The position numbers and the translations under genes are program-made. Of a stretch of DNA of 64,000 nt, positions 48,087-60,751 are shown one piece after another (position 1 is the stretch's first letter; the number at the start of each line of letters is the position of its first letter). The stretch is from Chionis minor. Its lineage: Eukaryota; Chordata; Aves; Charadriiformes; Chionididae. The stretch spans positions 138,637 to 202,636 of the forward strand of contig VZSF01005694.1 in the NCBI GenBank assembly GCA_013398295.1, written 5' to 3'. The notes beneath the pieces are model-generated. The model was not told where the DNA came from. It did not search any database and saw only the letters and a list, made by a program, of their open reading frames with translations.

Positions 48087-48503
48087 ATGGAGCAGATCAT
48101 CCTGAGTGCCATTGCACGGCACATGCAGGACAACCAGGTGACCAGGCCCAGTCAGCATCGGTTTGTGAAATGCAGGTCCTGCTTGGCAAACCTGATCTCC
48201 TTCTATGACAAGATGATCTGCTTAGTGGGTGAGGGAAAGGCTGTGGATGTTGTTTATATGGACTTTAGCAAAGCCTTCAACACCGTTTCCCACAGCATTC
48301 TCCTGGAGAAACAGGTTGCTCATGACTTGGACGTGCGTACTCTTTGCTGGGTAAAAAAAAAATGGCTGGATGGCTGGGCTGACGTTCAACAAGGCCATGT
48401 GCCACATCCTGCACTTGGGTCACAACAACCCCATGCAGTGCTAGAAGCTTGGGGAACACTGGGTGGAAAGCTGGTTTGTTTAGCCTGGAGAAAAGGAGGC
48501 TGA
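48087..48503 (+). pseudogene. CR1 reverse-transcriptase remnant with deletions
   Basis: A 138-codon frame. The first roughly 98 residues are CR1 reverse transcriptase, with palm motif A in [20 protein letters not shown] (catalytic Asp at about residue 59). After 48378 the sequence jumps to a later part of ORF2, so motif B (GVPxGS) and motif C (FADD) are absent and no polymerase could form. Upstream, the true continuation lies in another frame because of an inserted base. The homologous stretch at 61770-62158 is almost identical. Confidence 0.88.
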
Positions 48504-48860
48504 GGGGAGACGTTATTGCTCTCTACAACTTCCTGAAAGGAGGTTGTAGAAAGGTGGGGGTCGATCTCTTCTCCCAAGTAACAAGCAATAGGGCAAGAGC
48601 AAATGGCCTTAATTTGCACCAGAGTTTAGATTGGATATAAGGTAAAATTTCTTTACAGAAAGGGTTATAAAACATTGTAAGAGGTTCCCCAGGGAAGTGG
48701 TTGAATCATCATCCCTGGAGGTATTTGAAAGATGTGTAGCTATGGCACTTAGGGACATGGTTTACTGATGGACTTGGCTAGGTGCTAGGTTAACAGTTGG
48801 ACTTAATGGTCTTAAAGGTCCCTTCCAACATAGATGATTTTATGATTCCAATGATTTTAA

Positions 48861-50386
48861 GATTACCGAGGTCAAATCTTACAAGTAAAGACTAAGGTGG
48901 AGAATGCATTGAGTATTTCACCCTTCTTCATTGTCTTTGTCACTGTCTGCCACTCCGTTCAGTGGCAGACCCACATTTTCCCTCATCTTCTTTTTGCTGC
49001 TAATATACCTGCACAAGTGCTTCTTCTTACCCTTCACATCCATCACCAGATTAATTTCCAAACAGATTTGGCTTTCCTCATAACAGGATGGAGCCACTTT
49101 TAGCTCTTTTGTGGATTACAGTGCCTGCCTTGTCCACATACCCCAGTACACTCTGCTTTCCAGCCTGGGCTACCTCTTGATTGGGAGTAGCCATCTCCTT
49201 TCTTCATCATTCCTAGTTATAAAAATTGCATGAACCTTATGTTGGCCAAACTAATTTTGAGACCCGCATGCCTTGGATTTAAGAACCATAATACTCATTC
49301 ATTCAACCTTGAAGTGTCAGAGTGAAGGAGTGCATTTATTTTCTGATTTTTTTTTTATTGTCTGACCAGTTTGGTCTTGAAAACATTGAATATTGTTGTC
49401 TGATTAAAATTTTGAAGACCACTGCATTATGGCATTTTTTTCTGTTCAAAAAAGTACCATTCAGAATCTACTTAGCAAGATGGAAATTTTAAAATGTTAG
49501 ACTTTCAAAAATAAATATTCAAAAATGTACATATTTCTTTAAACATTAAACAGTAAACTTTAAACATTTAACATTAAACATTAAACATTAAAATTGGAGC
49601 CTGCCTCAGTCCTTTTTCTGATCTGTGAAGTAATGAGCCATCCAGTAAAGAGGATGATCTTCCGATTACACTGGAACTTTTTTTCTTCACAATTTTAAAG
49701 AATATTTCAGAATATTTCTGGGAGTGCTTTTCATAAAGACTTTGGGTTGTCATGAAGTCCAAAATCCTCCCTGTCTCCCTGCTCTCCAGCCTGGATTTCT
49801 GGACTGGGTTCTCAATCAGATATTGAGTTTTGCAGCAGTCTGCTAGCAATGACTTGTCTTTCTTCCTGAAATATTTTTTATTCCATGGACAACTTGCAGT
49901 TTATTCTCTACCCTGTAATGAATTTCAGTTTGTTCTTCGGCATACACAATGAATTAATCCTTAATGTTTTTATTCTGTTCAGGTGTTCTATCTTAAGTGT
50001 TAAAATTAGATTTAGTGAAGGTGAATAATATAGCCATTGAAGCCCAGTAGTTTAACGTGATACAAACCTTTTATAATCTTATTACCACACCAAATCATAA
50101 CATATTTTCAGATGCTTTCACCTTCATGTGTGTTCCTTGTAGGGTTTACTGTTATACCAAACAACTGTAGTCCATCATTTACATACTTGATGTTTAGTCT
50201 GTATTTCCAAAGTGGCATGCAGAAATACAAACAAACATATATTTTCTCACAGAGTTTTTGAAGATACATAGTTTTTGTGAAATTATATCTTCATTTCAAC
50301 AACTACATCATTCAGCTCTGTGTTGCTTCCTTTTAAGCCATGGGGAATAATCCTATTTTATACAGAAGAATCAACAATACAACCAA
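48861..50386. other. Unassigned AT-rich DNA
   Basis: No gene or dispersed repeat recognised, apart from the heptamer-like tandem repeat at 49539-49593. Frames at 48897-49103 (plus) and 49574-49849 (minus) have no motifs. Confidence 0.5.
49539..49593. repeat. Degenerate (TTAAACA)n tandem repeat
   Basis: About 55 bp made of TTAAACA-like 7-base units. The last three units are regular and the earlier ones are interrupted. Confidence 0.8.
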
Positions 50387-50528
50387 TAGAATCATAGAAT
50401 CATATAATAGTTTGGGCCAAAAGGGACCTTTAAAGATCATCTAGTCCAACCCCCTGTCATGGGCAGGGATATCTTCACTAAATCAGGTTGCTCAAAGCCC
50501 CGTCCAACCTGACGTTTAACACTGAATA
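50387..50528 (-). mobile_element. CR1 LINE, short 3' end
   Basis: Left end ATAGAATCATAGAATCATA is the reverse octamer tail. It continues through GGGACCTTTAAAGATCATCT, CCAACCCCCTGTCATGGGCA and GGTTGCTCAAAGCCCC, the standard 3' end order, then stops after about 140 bp. It is a severely 5'-truncated insertion with no coding content. Confidence 0.93.
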
Positions 50529-51857
50529 TACTGTTTATATGTCAGTAATAACAGCATGTATTAAGTGTTGTGTGAGCTTGTCAATATTGAGCAATTCTTT
50601 TTTGATTTAAAATGCAAGGTATTTTGTAAATATTTCTAAGGTGGGGGGAAGGAAACTCTCAATATTAAATATACTCAAACAGTTTACTACTCAAAGTTGC
50701 TGTGTAAGGAAATTTCTTTTGTGTGTACAGACAATAGACTTTCTCTTGCAACTACCATAATTTTCCCCAGTTTCTGATTATTTGCAAAACAATAAATATT
50801 TGGGCAGAAGTTAATTGTTTCTGTTCAAACATTTGACACATTTCTCATTATAGAGCATGTGAGCTTTTCACATCGCTACAGTTTCAATTAAGACTGATGA
50901 AATCATTAGATGTGTTGTAAACATTCAGTTTATCCATATACAGTTTGGCAACATCTTGAAGGTCTTCTGTCAGGTTCATTCACTGTTTAATTATTTGTTA
51001 TTGATACTGAATAACAGTATGATCATTGTCATCTGTCATTACACTCTATTGAAGGCACAGATTTTTCATTTTATGGCTGGTGGTTCCAAGAAGGTTTCAG
51101 TTAAATGAACAGGAAAGATGATAAAAACTCATGAGAGTATGCAGTTTCTTTGTGAAATAAAACCACTATTTTCATATGATTCATAAAGAACTGTGAAAAA
51201 TACTGTAACTGATGAGCAAATACTGTAGTTTCCTATAGTCAAATTTAACTTGCTTTTCCTGATGATTATGGTTCCTAACCAAACAAACCAATTTATGTTT
51301 TGAGAATTAAAATTGTCACTTGTTGCTACTGAAATATTTCCAAATGAAAGCTCACAAGGCACAAGATAGTTGTCTTGGCTAAAGAGAATGTAGAACTGAC
51401 GTATGCAAAAGCACCTTCAGTAGTTTGAATTCCGTGATTCAAGTGCAGTTTTGTTACATTTTGTATTTTAACAACTTGCCTGAGAAAGTAGGCAATGTGT
51501 GATATCTTATTTGATTAGCTCATTAGGACTGAAGCCATGGAAAAATAATACTGCATGATGGTAATTGTGCTGGAAATTTATAACCCATCTATATCCTCAC
51601 CTTCTGTGAGGATATGTAATCCTTCACCTATCTGTGAAGTATTCCCTGTGACTTCTCAAGGGGTAAAGCCTAGTCCTCTTTACTACCTTTAATTGCAAGT
51701 GGAATATAACTTTTTGGATATCTGCAGTGAGGACAACAGCAAAACTTGTAGTTGATAATTTTTAACTAGATTTTTTAATGGAAGGATAACCTTTGTTTTA
51801 ATATATTTTTATATTTTTATTATAGGAATAAGTAAAATAATAATAATAAAAAAAAAA
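50529..51857. other. Unassigned AT-rich DNA with one hairpin
   Basis: No gene or LINE recognised. It contains the perfect hairpin at 51591-51615 and ends in a (TAA)n / A-rich stretch at about 51836-51857, directly before the next CR1. Confidence 0.5.
51591..51615. other. Perfect 10-bp hairpin
   Basis: ATATCCTCAC (51591-51600) pairs fully with GTGAGGATAT (51606-51615) around the 5-base loop CTTCT. No T-run follows, and no known RNA family was recognised. Confidence 0.75.
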
Positions 51858-51922
51858 ATCATGGAGCAGATCCTTCTGGAAACTCTGCTAAGCCACAGGA
51901 TANCAACATCTTTGCTGGCAAC

Positions 51923-52177
51923 ATGGATGTTGGGACTGACTGCACCCTCAGGAAGTTTGCCGAAGACACGAAGCTGTGTGGAGTGGTTGACATGTTGGAA
52001 GGAAAGGATGCCATCCAGAGGGAACTGGACGGGCTTCAGAGGTGGGCCTGTGCCATCCTCATGAAGTTCAACAAGGCAAAGATCAACAGGGCCAAGTGCA
52101 AGGTCCTGCATGTGGGCAGGGGGCAATCCCAAGCACAGATACAGGCTGGGTGGAGAATGGATCAAGAGCAGCCCTGA
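51923..52177 (+). pseudogene. CR1 reverse-transcriptase fragment, motif C altered
   Basis: An 84-codon frame covering the end of the polymerase domain: CTLRKFAEDTKLCG near residues 7-20, then [20 protein letters not shown]. The catalytic FADD of CR1 reads FAED here, so one of the two metal-binding aspartates is replaced by glutamate. The frame is lost before 52177 and the continuation lies in another frame. Confidence 0.82.
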
Positions 52178-52228
52178 GGAGAAGGGCTTAGGGCTGTTGG
52201 TAGATGAGAAGCTCAACATGAGCTGGCA

Positions 52229-52759
52229 ATGTGCGCTTGCAGCCCAGAAGGTGAACCATATCCTGGGCTGCATCAAAAAAACATGGCCAGCAGGTTGAGG
52301 GAGGTGATTCTGCCCCTCTACTCTGCTCTCATAAGACCCCACCTGGAATACTGCGTCCAGCTCTGGAGCCCCCAGCCTGAGAAGGACACAGACCTGTTGG
52401 AGTGGATCCAGAAGAGGGCCACAAAGATGATCAGAGAGTTAGAGCACGTCTCCTATAAAGACAGTCTGAGAGAGTTGGGGGTGTTCAGCTTGGAGAAGAG
52501 AAGGCTCCAAGGAGACATTATAGCAGCTTTCCAGTATCTGAAAGAGGCTTACAAGAAATCTGGAGAGGGACTTTTTACAAGGGCATCTAGTGATAGGATG
52601 ACGGGTAATGGCTGCAAACTAGAAAAGGGTAAGTTTAGATTAGATCTCAGGAAGAATATTTTCACTCTGAGGATGGTGAGGCACTGGAACAAGTTGTCCA
52701 GGAATCTGTGGATGCCTCATACCTGGAAGTGTTCAACGCCAGGTTGGATAAGGCTTTGA
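52229..52759 (+). pseudogene. CR1 ORF2 C-terminal fragment
   Basis: A 176-codon frame, the longest in the window apart from the interrupted one at 60952-62061. From about residue 20 it follows the CR1 ORF2 C-terminal region: [57 protein letters not shown] and LRKNIFTLRMVRHWNKL. The first 20 or so residues come from a shifted frame and are not CR1 protein. The true stop region is altered near 52720. No complete polymerase exists upstream, so it is a relic. Confidence 0.87.
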
Positions 52760-52868
52760 GCAATCTGGTCTAGTAGGAGGTGACCTTGCCTATGGCAGGG
52801 GGAGTTTGAACCAGATGATCTTTAAGGCCCTTTCAACCTAAACCATTCTATAATTCTATGAGTCTATG

Positions 52869-54536
52869 AAAACATATAAATACATCACATGAGGGCGTAA
52901 GCATGAAGCATAAGTAGGAAAAGCTTCTTCGTAGTGGCTGATATATATGTCTTTCCTCTCATGTGTACACCTTTCCTCACACATAGATGGTTGATTTAAT
53001 TATACATGCCATCTATACCATATACTGTACTGTAGAACTTACCCTCCTGTTAACTGAAAGCAGACAGAGGCACAAAACCCAGTAATTTTCAATCCATGCC
53101 AGTAGCCACCTTTGTACCTCTGATTCTCTTCCCTACAAACAAAAAAGATGAGGTATAGATCTCCTTTCTGTAGTAGCTTCCTTGTTCCATTTCCATCTTT
53201 CCCTCTAAATTGAAAAATACCTTTTGATGAAAGGACCTTTCTTTACCAAAGTGCTTGTTCTTTTTCAGGGAAGAAACATGTACAAAGCCATTCAGTTTGA
53301 ATGTTAATAGCAAACAATTAAACTGCCTTTCAGGTCAATTTCTGTACTTTTTGGCTTTCCACACAAATGTGTTTGCAGTTCTTTTCAGCTGAAGCTTCTA
53401 ATGTCTAGACCCTTGAGCAACTTTACATCACAACTAAAACTGTGAGACAGCAATGGAAATTGCCTTGATAACGCTTATTTACTTGGTCACAAAGGTGTTG
53501 TGAGGTTTCAATAATTAATGCTTACAAAACACTTCAAAATCTTTAGTTTAAATGATGAGGTGGCAGCTCTTAAATTCTGGGATGTGTCTTGAAATCTTAG
53601 AGAATATTACCTAATGCATGGAGAATTGCCTCTATATTCAGGCACAAACTTGAATATAGGAAGTTACATCTGTTCTATTCTATTATTTGAGACTGCTTCA
53701 GATAATGAGGTGTTTTTACCTAGGTATAGAAATCCTATTAAATGCAAAATAGTAACAACAGGTCTGGCTGGATGCAGGTGGTGAGAGAATTTTTTACGTG
53801 AAGGACTATGAAGCATGTACTCAGCAGTAGTGAGACTTAAATGGGCTACTTTTGTTCCCTCAGAATGACTCATAACCTCATCTGAAACACATTTGCTGCG
53901 GTGATCTGGGGTTGCTTATTACTGGGAGAGATCAGTGTGAAAAGATTAAATCACTGTGTGCCACAGTAGTCCTTTCATACAAGTTAAAACTGCTGTGACT
54001 CACGATAGGAAGCAGGGTATATTAGTCTGGGCAGAACTATGTTAATGTATTGCTTCTGTTGTACTAGGAGTGCTAGGAAGATTTTTGGTAATAAGGCGAG
54101 TTGCATTTCCTTCTTTCTCCTTTCCCCTCACTGAAATTCTTCTAGCTCTTTAGGCACTCTTCCTAGCTGTTTCCAGGGATCTGCCATTTCTCTTGGCTGT
54201 GTGTGAGTAGCAGCTGACAGCACTCAGGCTTTTTGGTTCTGGGTTTGATGATGTCCTTCTTCCCATACTCTACTGTGATCTTGCTGATACAGTTTTCAAG
54301 AGCTAGGCTGGTTATCTTCACAGTATGCATTGTAGGCACTGATGTAGACATCAACGTAGAGAGGATTCACCTCACCTAGCTTCAGATGTGTGCATCTGAA
54401 ATTGTTAACTCCCCTTACAGTCAGTGCGGAGAAAGGCATGGTTACAATTCTGATAATGAATGCATTATCAGGCCTTCACTTAATGATGAGGTAAACCACA
54501 TTTTAGAAGTATTCCTAGAAGGAATTTAGAGGAAAT
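52869..54536. other. Unassigned AT-rich DNA
   Basis: No gene or repeat recognised. Frames at 53089-53313, 53664-53873 and 54163-54354 (all minus) lack motifs. Confidence 0.5.
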
Positions 54537-54607
54537 CTAGGGGTTGGACTAGATGACCTTTAAAGGTCCCTTCCAATCCAAACTATTCTACGATTCTATG
54601 ATCCTAT
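54537..54607 (+). mobile_element. CR1 LINE tail fragment
   Basis: About 70 bp: GGGGTTGGACTAGATGACCT, then GGTCCCTTCCAATCC and a tail of ATTCTACGATTCTATGATCC. This is the extreme 3' end of CR1 in plus orientation, one of the shortest recognisable insertions. Confidence 0.93.
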
Positions 54608-56440
54608 CCACTTTTAGTTATATGCTTCACACCCTAAAAAATAAAAAGTATTGTGTGGCTCTCTGATGTGTTGCCAGTCACCCAAGGAGACCAGCCACGT
54701 ATTACATGTATCTGTCTCAGTATTCTCATTTGTACATTGTAATGAAAATTGTGACTCTGAAACTGAAAGCATGGATAAAGGAAACACTGGCTGATGACAG
54801 GGAGTGGGAACATTTAGTGTATTCATGTTTATGCTGAAAGACCAGTATTCTCATGGTGAAACTGGGCACTTTTTCCCAATGTTATCCCCTCATATCCAAG
54901 ACTCCATTACTTCAAGAGAAAAAAAGAAGTAATTGTGATTTTAGGAATTTGCTAAATCCTAAATGTGTAACAGCATTTAGCTGTTACTGTCTCTTTTGGC
55001 AGTATTTGACTCTGGAATTTTCCATAACTCAATGCACTGCAGGGCTTGCTGGTACACTCATAGTTTGTTTCAACTCATTTGCCTCTACCTGGGGTAAGCT
55101 ACAGCCATCTAATACAGTTGAAGCTTTTAGACATCTCAAAGAGATTTTGTAGATCTGTATTTTTGATACTTAGATTCTACCCTTAGGATGGATTTCTCAT
55201 CACTGTGAGACCATTTCCTAAATGACAGCCAAGTCTATTTTACACTTCCTTTTGATCCTCACACTGTAGTTTCTTGTCCTAAGTAATGACAACCTCTATT
55301 ATATGTAATTTTGGATGATACATATCTTAATAAAGTTAAAATGGTTTGCATCTCCAGGTTAGGTATGGTATATTAGCATTTGCAATGTCTTCCGATGGAT
55401 GTTGTCCACATTCTTCTGGCAGATTAAGTTGATTTTTTCTATACGCTGCTCGTATGACCTGTAGTCTTTTCACAGGAACCTTTGAAGTCTCATATTGATT
55501 TTAAGGCGCTTAATAAATTACAAAGTCAAACACCTGAAATGTCTCTTAACATTTCTTCCTGACCTTCCATTGTCTTCTATTTCCAGTCATTTAGGCAGAG
55601 CTGTAGCTGATGATTATATGTCACAATAGAAGTCTTTTTGAAAAGTTCTCTTTTTTACCTTATCTCGGTGGCAGAAACAGCAGCTTTAAAGGGATTTATG
55701 TTTCATTGCAATTCAATCATGTTTTGAGTGACAATGGCAGACAAAACTCAGGCATATAATTTCCTATTTGGTGCCTTCTTTTTTGTTTCTTATTGTAACT
55801 CTGTGTATGCTGTTTCTCGAAGCTACTCTGGATATTTCATTAGCCTGCAGTGTAGACCTTAGAAACAGAAGTCATCCCACCTAAGAGTAGGTGTGCAGGC
55901 ATAATTTTATGTTTATACTAATTCAATATGAAATCATTTCACACTAATTATAATTAATGCCTGGTGTTTGTAGATGTAATTTCTTGATGAGATTTTAAAG
56001 CCAGAGCTTTTGAAATGGAATAAAGACAGCTGCTGTAATATTGTACTTGGTTAATCAATTAGTACGCTTATAGTAAGTCATTCTATTTAAAATTACTACA
56101 ATTTTCCTTCTTATTCCATTGTGTGAAAAATTCATGACAGTTAATAAAAAGTCAAAGATCTGTCTAAGAGGATAGGAACATAGATCAGGAGGCACAAACA
56201 ACCCAGAGAGTAGTCTAAACACTATACTTTGCAGGGACACTCAGTACCTTTTCCTATCTCTGCGAAGCTTGAGTCTTTGCAGTGTAGGAATGTTGAGCAC
56301 GCATGCATGACCACATGTATGTCTGACCTATAGCTTAAAAAGTGACCGGGATACTCAAGGGAGTGCAAAGGAGTTAGAAACTGTTTTGTATCTCTTCAGA
56401 ATAAGGAGATACAAAATTTCAGCTGGTCACCCTAGCATAA

Positions 56441-56490
56441 GTATTGCTTTAAAAAACCAAGGGATGTATTGCTTTAAAAAAACAAGGGAT
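56441..56490. repeat. 25-bp tandem duplication
   Basis: Two adjacent 25-bp units starting GTATTGCTTTAAAAAA (56441-56465 and 56466-56490), differing at one base (C versus A). Recent local duplication. Confidence 0.92.
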
Positions 56491-59400
56491 ATGGTAATTT
56501 AAAAGAAAACACAATGTCTGTGTGCAACCAGAACTCATGGTTTTATGGCAGCCCACCATCTATTACATCCCCGAGGCTGTCAGTGGATGGTGCACACAAC
56601 ACTGGGAAGCCTGAGACACATCTGAGTTTGCACAGGCACAGAAATCTAACTGTCTGATAAAATTAAACTTAAGCTTTTAAAGTGTTTTTAGAACTAAACG
56701 TATACCAACCATTCTTGGAATTGTGAGATTGTGTGCAGATGCAGTCATTCTATGCATAGTCCTCTTCTGTTTCTTAAAGAGAATTCTCTTACTATAATAC
56801 CAGATGGATTTCTTATACTACAGATTATGTTTTTCTTTCTCATTTTTTCAATTATGATAGAAAATATTGCAGTAAGAAAATTTATCTTCCACAAGTGTTT
56901 TCTTCTAGGTATTTCTTAGTCTGAAATGTATCATTTATGAATCAGAGAAAATTACTACTTTTTGTCACCTCAAGTGTTCCATTCAGCTATGCATATTTTT
57001 CAGTGGTTGTGATCACTCTAATATAGAATATCTCTGTTAATGAACTCTTTCTTTTATAATACCTCTGTGTAGTCAGATAATGTCACCGCATGGAAAGCTA
57101 AGAACAGGAAAGAATAAAAGTAAAATTTCCCTAAACACTTGGAAACCTTTTCATTTTCAGAATGAAAGTAGGTAAAAGAGATTTACCTGTTATAGGGCAA
57201 TGGTGTTTAGTTCTTAAGGCACCTTTGAAAATGTTACTTCTAGTGACCAGCGTAGAAGATATTCAGGAAGTCTATGTGGAAAACTGAAACCGTCTCTCCC
57301 TCTTTTAGGTAGTTTAAACTTAAATGAGAACATTTTGCTGTCAGTGTATAATATTTAAGTCTGACATTATCTCTTGGTTTCCTCATTATTTATCACATAT
57401 TTTTACTGGGTCAAATTGTCTTCCACTTCTACCCAGAAGTGAAAGACTAATTTACACATTTTCTGTGCCATTTCTATATCTTTATATCTTACATTAAAAT
57501 TCAGGTGGCCTTTTTTACTAATATTTTGTGGTCCATATTTTGCCCTTCTAGAGTTCTGCTTCTTTTAGATTAAGTTGTTTATGATTGCTTACCCTTCGCC
57601 ATTTCTAACTAGTCATTACTTTTTGCTGTTTGCCTTTCAGCTTGTTGAAGCAGAATCTAATCCCTGCTGTGCAGGTCAACAGCTTTCCTGAGAGACAGAA
57701 GCTGCTGATTATCTTTCCCACATTAATCTCAATCATATACTGATTACGCTCTTAAATCTCTGATTGCTCTGGTCCATCCTGCTTTTCTCCCTGAAAACTC
57801 AATCCTCAGGCATCACCTGCTAGTTAAAAGCATTAGTGGCAACAGAAGATTTCTAGATCTTATGTTCATTATTCTTTCTAGAAACTGTGTCAGAACCTTT
57901 ATATGAATAACATGTGAGCAAACTTCCTATTACTCAGGGTTAAATGATGCCGGAAAAGCAATGTCTGATTTCCTTTTAAAACTACTGATAGCAATCTTCA
58001 CACATTTGCTAATAAAATCTCTACCTTATGTCTCAGAGAAGTGCAGTGGCCAATCAACACATATTATTCAGGCTAGTTAATTAGAAGACTGATTTCTTCT
58101 TATTAAAAAAAAAAANCCTTTCTTTTTTTTGCCTTTGTTTCTTCATTATGCAAATGCAAATCCACCATCAATAGCCACATTTGTCCATCATCCAAAGCTC
58201 ACAACCACCTTGGTGACCTCAACTTCTACAATGAATGCCCTGCAGGCAGTTTGATAAGTAGGACTTTACACAGTAAAGTCACACTGTTAATTAGCACCCT
58301 CACTGAAATGTCATTGTTTTTCCTTGCAAAATCAACCTTTACAAGTCTGGACAATACAAGACTGCATAAGACATTCTGGCCCCACTATTGAGAACATTTT
58401 TTAAACCACGTTATCTGCTGACACAATTTACATATCTTCCCCTATGAAGAATATGGTTTTTTTCCCATCCTCCACAAGCAACCTTGAATGAAATAATTCA
58501 GAGCCCATTCCAAATTTCCTGTTGCACAGCTGATTTAAGGTTAAGTAATAGGCACAGAAGTATAGAGTCTATGTAATATTTTGGATGTTTAGCAAATTAA
58601 AAAATAGGAATAGTTACACAGTACAGGTTCCTATTGTTAGCAATATCTGTTCTTTCTGTGTGAGCCATAGACTTGTCGCTGTTGCTGTAAGAGCAAACAG
58701 AAGAAGGTGTAACCTTAGAGACTTAACATTTGTGATTTCCACACACCATTCCAGGATGCAGAATCTGGGCAGATTCCAAACAGTGTATATTAGACTAGAG
58801 AAAGAGAAGCTTGAATGGCTTTTTGTTGCTGTGACCCTCCTGATTTTTTCTCCAACATGGTATGTTGCCAGATGCCACCAAATGAATGATCAGCTTCTTC
58901 AGTGTGAGCCCGTCAGCTGTTTGCAGCATATCAGGACATTCTGCAGGGAATTACTAATATGCAGAGTGAAAGATGCATTGTTTTCTTTCCCCTCTTCTCT
59001 TTTTTTAAATTTATTTTCCTGTCAGGACACTTTACCATACAAATTACAGAAAAGATCCTAGAGGCACTTTTTGGACTGAGAAATATTTTATTTCCCATCT
59101 TAAGATTATCACATCTTCTTGATGTTTCAGTACTTTTGTTCACAATATCCATCATGAAAAGGGAAAAAGATGAGCACTTACTATCATTCCTAGACAAGAA
59201 TAAGTTTAAAAAAAAAAAGTGAATTTGGAAACCATGCAGTCTTTGGCTTCTTGCTCTAGAATCTGAAAAATTGTGCATGTATCCTTTGATTTCCAGTAAG
59301 GACTCTTCTAAGCATTGCTTTTGGGTACAAGACAACAACCTTCCTTTTGTGTTCCTGTTTCATGTTACTAATTAACACAGTAACTGTCATCAAAAGGCCA

Positions 59401-59877
59401 GTAGGCATTGATCTGTTGATCTCCCAAAGTGACTAGCAACATGGAATTTGCTAATAGGATTTGCCTGGAACATCACTGAAAAGCAGAAAGGCCGGCTCTA
59501 CCTGTGTAACAATTTAATATGGAAGGTCTGTCACATCCGAAGTGTGACTGCTTAGTTTTCAAGGTGAATAATACTGATACTGCTACTTTATATGAATGTT
59601 GCTTATAGCTATTCTTGCAGTAAGTGAAGATTGTCCTTCATTACCTTAGCACAAGCTGGAAATGCTAAATTCTTCCATATGAAAAATTTAATGTCAATAC
59701 ATAGATGAACTGCTCTCAATGGGGTTATGAAGACTTACTAATTTTGTTACGAAAACATTTGAAGATTTGTGATTAGGTAAAAGGGATTTCAATAAAATAA
59801 AAAGAAGTTGATAAAATATCTGCTCCATTATTAGTATTTCTATTACTCATTCAAGTAGAAACATGAAAAAAAGAGTA

Positions 59878-59912
59878 CGTGTGTTTCCATGTATGTGTGT
59901 GAGAGAGAGACA
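59878..59912. repeat. (GT)n / (GA)n compound microsatellite
   Basis: A GTGT-rich stretch passing into GAGAGAGAGA, imperfect. Confidence 0.75.
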
Positions 59913-60385
59913 GAGAAGGAAAAAGAAGGATTTGATAGAGGGAGGATTTACAGGAAATAAAGTGACAATGTTTGTCTTTTTATGCAGATTCATTTCATAG
60001 AACATTGTCCATGATGAATGAAGCTGAAGGAAATGCAACTTTCTTGTACAACTTATCCACTAGTTTCTTGTAATAACATTTGGTTGTGATTGACTTTGTT
60101 GGTAAGGTTGTTGTAGGACGGAATGTGATAAAGAAATAATATTTTCCCAACATTTCATATGCTGTCAAGAAATTCCTTCTTAAAATGATATGATACATAG
60201 ACAACTGTAATTTTTAACTGAAAGTGTTGAAATGGTTCTCCACCAAACAGAATATTGAAGCTGTCATTTACATAATAATAGTCTGATTTGCATATTTATT
60301 AGTTTCATTTAATTTGCTGAAAACAAAATGTTCTAGTCTGGTTTCAGGATAGTCTCTAACCTTCTATTGTTCTTCAGTTAGTGTG

Positions 60386-60399
60386 CACACACACACACA
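60386..60399. repeat. (CA)7 microsatellite
   Basis: Seven CA units. Confidence 0.88.
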
Positions 60400-60751
60400 T
60401 ACTGACCTTTATCTACGTTTCATAGAATGTCTTTGTTTTTTTCTGAAAATGCATTTCTCGGTTCCAAGAAAGAGATTTGTTGTGGGAAATCCCAAGAAAG
60501 AATAAGCAAATAGTGATCTTTTTCAGATTTTTTGTTTGATTGTTCCACAATTTGTGTTTCTGTCTTTGGTCTTTGTGGTCTTTTCTCAGGTATTTATATT
60601 GCTGTTTATGGTGCCTGAGCTAACAATTACAATTACAAATGTGAAAGTTAACAATTGCAGTTTTTGAAGATAGTTCTTTAGTGATGACTATCCATCTCTA
60701 TATTTAATGTTTTGATAATATTTGAGCTATAAAAAAACCTACCTTTCATAA

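Larger units (their letters stand above)
46989..48860 (+). mobile_element. CR1 LINE, from ORF2 linker to 3' tail, rearranged
   Basis: Plus-strand CR1 starting in the linker between endonuclease and reverse transcriptase (GGCAGACTTTGGTC near 46999). It runs through the reverse transcriptase to a 3' tail near 48840-48860 (GATTTTATGATTCC). A 242-bp block is present twice around a single N at 47399. Two internal deletions are evident from comparison with 60752-62185: after 48378, where motifs B and C of the polymerase are lost, and near 48476. The frame is broken by a one-base insertion in GGGGAAAGGTTATGG near 48076-48090. The copy is dead. Confidence 0.93.
51858..52868 (+). mobile_element. CR1 LINE, 3' end with a gap join
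   Basis: Plus-strand CR1. It starts in the reverse transcriptase (ATGGAGCAGATCC at 51860) and ends with an octamer-type tail (ATTCTATAATTCTATGAGTC, 52844-52863). An N at 51903 joins two parts that are not adjacent in other CR1 copies: compared with 60752-62185, roughly 100 codons carrying motifs A and B are missing there. The C-terminal part of ORF2 is well preserved but split by frameshifts. Confidence 0.94.
54608..60751. other. Unassigned AT-rich DNA, about 6 kb
   Basis: No gene, LINE or LTR recognised. It holds a 25-bp tandem duplication (56441-56490), an N at 58116 between an A-run and a T-rich stretch, a (GT)n/(GA)n tract near 59878-59912 and a (CA)7 run at 60386-60399. Overlapping opposite-strand frames at 58585-59061 and 58931-59338 have no motif and fit chance. 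Confidence 0.5.

Noticed and set aside
58585..59338. Overlapping 158-codon (plus) and 135-codon (minus) open frames.
   Set aside because: Lengths of this order are expected once or so in 64 kb of six-frame AT-rich sequence. There are no domains, and composition is like random translation.
60380..60400. Possible CRISPR-like or satellite array.
   Set aside because: Only a short (CA)7 run; no spacers, and the sequence is vertebrate nuclear DNA.
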